Origin: Larix sibirica
Lineage: Eukaryota; Streptophyta; Pinopsida; Pinales; Pinaceae
Reading direction: 5' to 3'
DNA length: 10,907 bases
NCBI GenBank assembly: GCA_004151065.3
Contig: NWUY0303892823.1
Location: 1-10,907, forward strand
In this document: in pieces, positions 8,058 through 10,907 of the stretch
How the letters are laid out: each line of letters starts with the position of its first letter
How positions within the stretch are numbered: position 1 is the stretch's first letter
The notes under the pieces: generated by a model
Told to the model about the DNA's origin: nothing
The model's input: only the letters and a program-made list of their open reading frames with translations
Databases searched by the model: none
Position numbers and translations under genes: made by a program

Positions 8058-8390
8058 TCAATTACAGAGAGAGTAGTGTGGAGGAGGAGATAATAAGGAG
8101 TGGCTACGTGATTTGAGGAAGGTGATAAGACGAGGTGAGATGACCAAAACTTGGTTGAAGGAAAGAGGGATATAAGTATAAGAGATCCCAACAAGAGAAA
8201 GTTGGGGAGAATGGACATCAAGAGGGTTTGGAGGTAGAGAAAGGGAGCTTGTTGAGAGGAATCTCATTGAACTTTCAAGAGGAGAAGTGCTTCAAACTGG
8301 CCATATAGAACCAATACTAGAATAATTTGTAGGACATCCATAACTGACCCAACTAAGAATGGAGGAAGTCCAGCAAGTGAACCCCCATAA
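8041..8390 (+). pseudogene. Gypsy gag charged linker, frame 1 part
   Basis: Frame 1 takes over and reads KEWLRDLRKVIRRGEMTKTW, then ESWGEWTSRGFGGRERELVE, LIELSRGEVLQTGHIEPILE and LTQLRMEEVQQVNPHN. It is rich in Arg, Lys and Glu and low in hydrophobics, as expected for a flexible, possibly nucleic-acid-binding linker. Stops are at 8074, 8173, 8179, 8323 and 8341. The C5 run at 8382-8386 marks the slip to frame 2, since the following EEV and TRS text continues there. Minus-strand open frames across this area are shadows of the purine-rich + strand. Confidence 0.6.
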
Positions 8391-9076
8391 TTGAGGAAGT
8401 GATATGTGGAAGTAATGAAACTAGATCAATTTTGACTACTCCCCCAACATCTACATCTCAAGTGGTATTTTCTTTTTCCTATACTATATTATGTTTATCT
8501 TGGTACTTTCAGTTTGGTAATGACTCTAATAATGGATCATCAATTATTGGAACTGGTAGTAGTAGTGTTATCTCTAGTGTAAGAACAAGAAATCAAAGTA
8601 GTAACAATTAGTTAGTCCCAATAGTATATTCAAATCTTGTTTCACAACCAGGTCCAAGAGGATTTATTTTAGTTGAGATGACAATCACTGGAATGGTTGG
8701 ATTTAAAGGAGGTCCTTTGGTATGATACCCAAAGTCATGGGAAAAAGGAGTTGAGGAAGATGTGGAATTGCATTGGTTTTTATGTGAGGGAATTTGGAGG
8801 TCCGAGGAAATCCTAGATAATTCCATGTTAATAGAGTTCCATATGAACCTGATAGGTCAAGCTCTGCAATGGTATATGAAGTGTGTGGAACATCCTATAA
8901 ACACTCCATCCCTAACTTTTCCAGAATTCAAGAAACTATTTATTGTAGAATTTCAACTACCAAATTCTGAACAACAAGGTATTGAAGAACTTAAGGAAAT
9001 TTGATGGTGTGAAGGAGAATCTAGATGGGAATATGATCAAATATTTGGATATGTATTAAGTAAGTTATGAGTCCCA
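8387..9076 (+). pseudogene. Gypsy gag: Ser/Thr-rich linker and Retrotrans_gag core
   Basis: One frame (2) runs through this segment with four stops (8609 TAG, 8723 TGA, 9002 TGA, 9068 TGA). From 8399 to about 8608 it encodes a Thr/Ser/Asn-rich linker (LTTPPTSTSQVV, GTGSSSVISSV). After it, SQPGPRGFILVEMTITGMVG leads to the core from 8762: ELHWFLCEGIWRS, IGQALQWYMKCVEHP and FKKLFIVEFQLPNSEQQ, then GESRWEYDQ. The spacing of a Trp-Tyr-Met block, a Phe-x3-Phe-x3-Phe block and a Glu-Ser-x-Trp-Glu-Tyr block is that of the Retrotrans_gag family (capsid-like) of Ty3/gypsy elements. The product would have formed the virus-like particle shell. Confidence 0.88.
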
Positions 9077-9096
9077 TTCCTTAATCTCATCATAAA

Positions 9097-9660
9097 TAGT
9101 GGTTTATTTAGGGGATTCTACCACTTGCAAGGATACCTTTATCGCAATAAGTGATCACTTCTCCTAGAACTGCATTAGACCATGCCATGAAGATTGAAAC
9201 TATGGAGAAATATCCCATTGGAATTTTCAATGGATAATCCATTAGTACATATGATTTATCATAGGTACAACACTAAATTGCTCCTCTCACCAAGAAGATT
9301 CAAGAGTTGACTATTCCAAAGGTGGGTCGAGAACAAGTATGGCGTACGGGATGCATGACAAAATGACACCATGTGTCTAAGTGTCCTAGAATCATAAGAG
9401 GTTCTGTTGTAAGGCCTCATATGGGAGTTGCACAACTAGCTAATTTAAATCCCTTCCAAGTACCTATATCTCATCCACCAGATCCCAATCTGCAGGGCTC
9501 TCGTCCAAATGAATATTGCAAAATCTGTAGAACTTATGGGAATCCTCCTAGACATTTCCCCATTCTATATAAGTACTCTTCAATCCCTAATACAATCTAT
9601 TGTGGATTATGTGGTTCCACTAATAATATCACATAAAATTGTAGGGATTTAGATGCTTGA
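9097..9660 (+). pseudogene. Gypsy gag C-terminal part with three degenerate zinc knuckles
   Basis: Frame 1 continues the capsid C-terminus (GILPLARIPLSQ, LDHAMKIETMEKYP, IAPLTKKIQELTIP) and enters a nucleocapsid-like region. Knuckle 1 lies at 9343-9384 in Cys-x2-Cys-x4-His-x4-Cys spacing; its first Cys is Arg (CGT) and a TGA sits at 9364. Knuckle 2 (9517-9558) keeps Cys-x2-Cys but has Asn for His at 9541 and Phe for the last Cys at 9556. Knuckle 3 (9601-9642) keeps all three Cys and has Asn for His at 9625, with TAA at 9634. Between them lies a Pro-rich spacer (PFQVPISHPPDPNLQG). Such knuckles bind the element RNA during packaging. Further stops are at 9109 and 9148. Confidence 0.82.
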
Positions 9661-9689
9661 CTGAAATATTGTCCATATCCATATTCAGG

Positions 9690-10408
9690 GTGTCAGATCA
9701 ACAACATCCCCAAGGAGGAGGGGGTGGAGGATGAGGAAAAGGAGGAGATTATTGAGGCATTAGAACCAATCCACTTAGTGGGATGGGTGGAGCAATATGC
9801 TGTTATAGATACAATGAGCTCAATCATGTTACATGATATTTATTGTTACCAAGAATACCGTGGTGCACCTATTAATGAGTAAATACTCATTCCACAAAAG
9901 AATTTCCTGAGCTTATTGGGAAGTGGGAGGATTAAACAAGAAATAAACTGGAAAAAATTATCAACTTGGAACAAAGGAGTAATAATACAATGTCTATGAC
10001 TATTAATGTTGTAGCATGAGAAGGAACCCAAAATAGTGCAGATCATGGTAGATGTGACTTTCCACATATCCAAAAAGCAGGACCTAAGGAACCTAAATTT
10101 GATCCAATACAACACAAGAATATTTTTAAGGAATCTGTGGAAATGTTTTAACATTCACCTGTATCAAAATATGAAGGAGTTGTAGAAGACACGTAGAGTC
10201 ATGGAAGGAGCACTTTTCCTATGGTATCTAGCTGCACAAGGGATCTTATATATGAATCCCCTAGTAAGTCCAAGAAACTACCTGACTTGAGGATTAACAT
10301 ATTTGTGTATAGATTAGATTATGATACTTTAGTTAAGAATATGCATAATACTCTCTGCTCTCTATTGGGAACAAGAGAAAATGAGGAAGAACAAATTTCA
10401 TCTAATCT
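9690..10408 (+). pseudogene. Gypsy gag Gly-rich stretch, last two zinc knuckles and spacer to protease
   Basis: Frame 3 starts with a Gly-rich tract (QQHPQGGGGGG, TGA at 9732, GKGGDY, TGA at 9753), which looks like an RGG-type RNA-binding stretch with Arg codons lost. Knuckle 4 begins at Cys 9801 (Cys-x2-Tyr at 9810, His 9825, Leu at 9840 for the last Cys). Knuckle 5 begins at Cys 9864 (stop TAA at 9873 in the second Cys place, His 9888, Phe at 9903). A linker follows (KLEKIINLEQRSNNT, FDPIQHKNIFKESVEMF) with stops at 9933, 10017, 10149 and 10194. The clean run at 10221-10411 reads LPDLRINIFVYRLDYDTLVK and an acidic end, the approach to the protease. Confidence 0.72.
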
Positions 10409-10907
10409 CTAGAAATAAATTCTAATAATGTTAGGAGAAGGAAGAAAAGAAATGGGAAGGAGTTTCGACTAAATGATTAGCTAGTTGGGTATGACATTAA
10501 GGACGTGATGTTAGACTTCATCTCTGATGTTAATATCCTCCCTAATAATTCCTAGGAATGTATCATGGCTATCAATCCCTTAGTGTTCTCTCCAGTTTAG
10601 TTGAGAATGGATAGTCAATATAAGACTTTTCCCATAGGATGGTTGCAATATGTAGAAATTGATCTAGAAGGGGTCAAGACATTTGTTGACTTTGAAGTTA
10701 TCGAGAATATGGATCAGACTAATCCATATCCATCCTTATTGGGGATTGATTGGGATTATATGAATTCTTCCATAATCAATCTAAAACATGAAACTATGAC
10801 TTTTGAAGCAAATGGTATTAGAGTCATACAACCTTCAGATCCCTATCAGGGCCCTAGGTACACAAAACCTATTTATACTATGTTAGGATATTCCTATACT
10901 CCATCCT
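10409..10907 (+). pseudogene. Retroviral-type aspartic protease remnant, partial at window end
   Basis: Frame 2 reads a basic stretch (RRRKKRNGKEF), a TAG at 10478, then LVGYDIKDVMLDFISDVNIL. The Asp at 10514 stands where the Asp-Ser/Thr-Gly catalytic triad of pepsin-like retroelement proteases is expected, but the next two residues are Phe and Ile. Downstream are the expected strands: LRM-DSQYKTFPIGWLQYVEI, GVKTFVDFEVIE, and YPSLLGIDWDY at about 10724-10759, the counterpart of the LLGxxW block. Stops at 10553 (TAG, in a usual Trp site) and 10598 (TAG, in a usual Gln site) break it; from 10601 to 10907 it is open for 102 codons. The protease would have cut the gag-pol polyprotein. Too damaged to act. 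Confidence 0.82.

Larger units (their letters stand above)
7294..10907 (+). mobile_element. Decayed Ty3/gypsy-type LTR retrotransposon, gag to protease, cut by window end
   Basis: Reading collinearly through frames 1, 3, 1, 2, 1, 3 and 2 gives one long polyprotein remnant: N-terminal region, charged linker, Ser/Thr-rich linker, Retrotrans_gag core, CCHC knuckles with a Gly-rich stretch, spacer, and retroviral-type aspartic protease. The arrangement and wording (ALQWYM, LPNSEQQ, KKIQELTIP, DVNILP, LLGIDW) match a gag-pol type known from large-genome land plants. At least six frame changes and well over a dozen stops make it non-functional. About 1,070 codons precede the protease Asp, long for a gypsy gag. 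No LTR, primer-binding site or target duplication was found, so the 5' limit is only where coding likeness begins. RT, RNase H and integrase are expected past 10907. Confidence 0.85.

Noticed and set aside
7686-8267. Several minus-strand open frames (7686-7889, 7858-8061, 7967-8221, 8058-8267)
   Set aside because: They are shadows of the purine-rich + strand gag linker, overlap each other in different frames and have no domain.
9846-10154. Minus-strand open frame of 102 codons
   Set aside because: It lies antisense to the gypsy gag spacer, whose + strand frame 3 matches the family; the minus frame has no recognisable motif.
1-10907. CRISPR array, tRNA, rRNA or bacterial-style operon
   Set aside because: No regular spaced repeats, no cloverleaf or rRNA-like conserved blocks, and no ribosome-binding-site-led gene runs were seen; the content is that of plant nuclear repeats.

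Overview
The window looks like nuclear DNA from a land plant with a large, repeat-filled genome. A gymnosperm (conifer) is the best guess, but this rests only on the style of the two retroelements and on AT-rich, gene-poor surroundings, not on any marker gene. No intact host gene, rRNA, tRNA or CRISPR array was recognised. The two interpretable objects are both decayed retrotransposons on the + strand.

Layout: 1-712 is a GC-richer block of unknown, probably repeat, origin. About 880-3400 is a plant L1-type LINE remnant. It has lost its 5' end and endonuclease but keeps, in order, the reverse transcriptase (FVDD catalytic box near 1381), the downstream thumb/connection region, a zf-RVT zinc-binding region and a C-terminal RNase H domain. 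It is broken by about four frame changes and about ten in-frame stops. About 3400-7290 is AT-rich DNA with no recognised gene; it holds short repeats, a TATA-like site, a pair of imperfect ~55-bp direct repeats and one unexplained 132-codon minus-strand frame.

About 7294-10907 (running off the window) is a Ty3/gypsy-type gag-pol remnant read across at least six frame segments. It holds an unrecognised N-terminal region, a charged linker, a Ser/Thr-rich linker, a Retrotrans_gag core (8762-9067), a region with five degenerate CCHC zinc knuckles and a Gly-rich stretch, a spacer, and a pepsin-like retroviral-type protease domain whose last 102 codons are still open at the window edge. Reverse transcriptase, RNase H and integrase should lie downstream.

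The pieces of each element once worked together in retrotransposition; neither can be functional now. I do not see a new defence or regulatory system. The points most worth following are the long, poorly recognised N-terminal part of the gypsy gag, the five-knuckle array, and a stop-codon spectrum that fits methylation-driven C-to-T decay.
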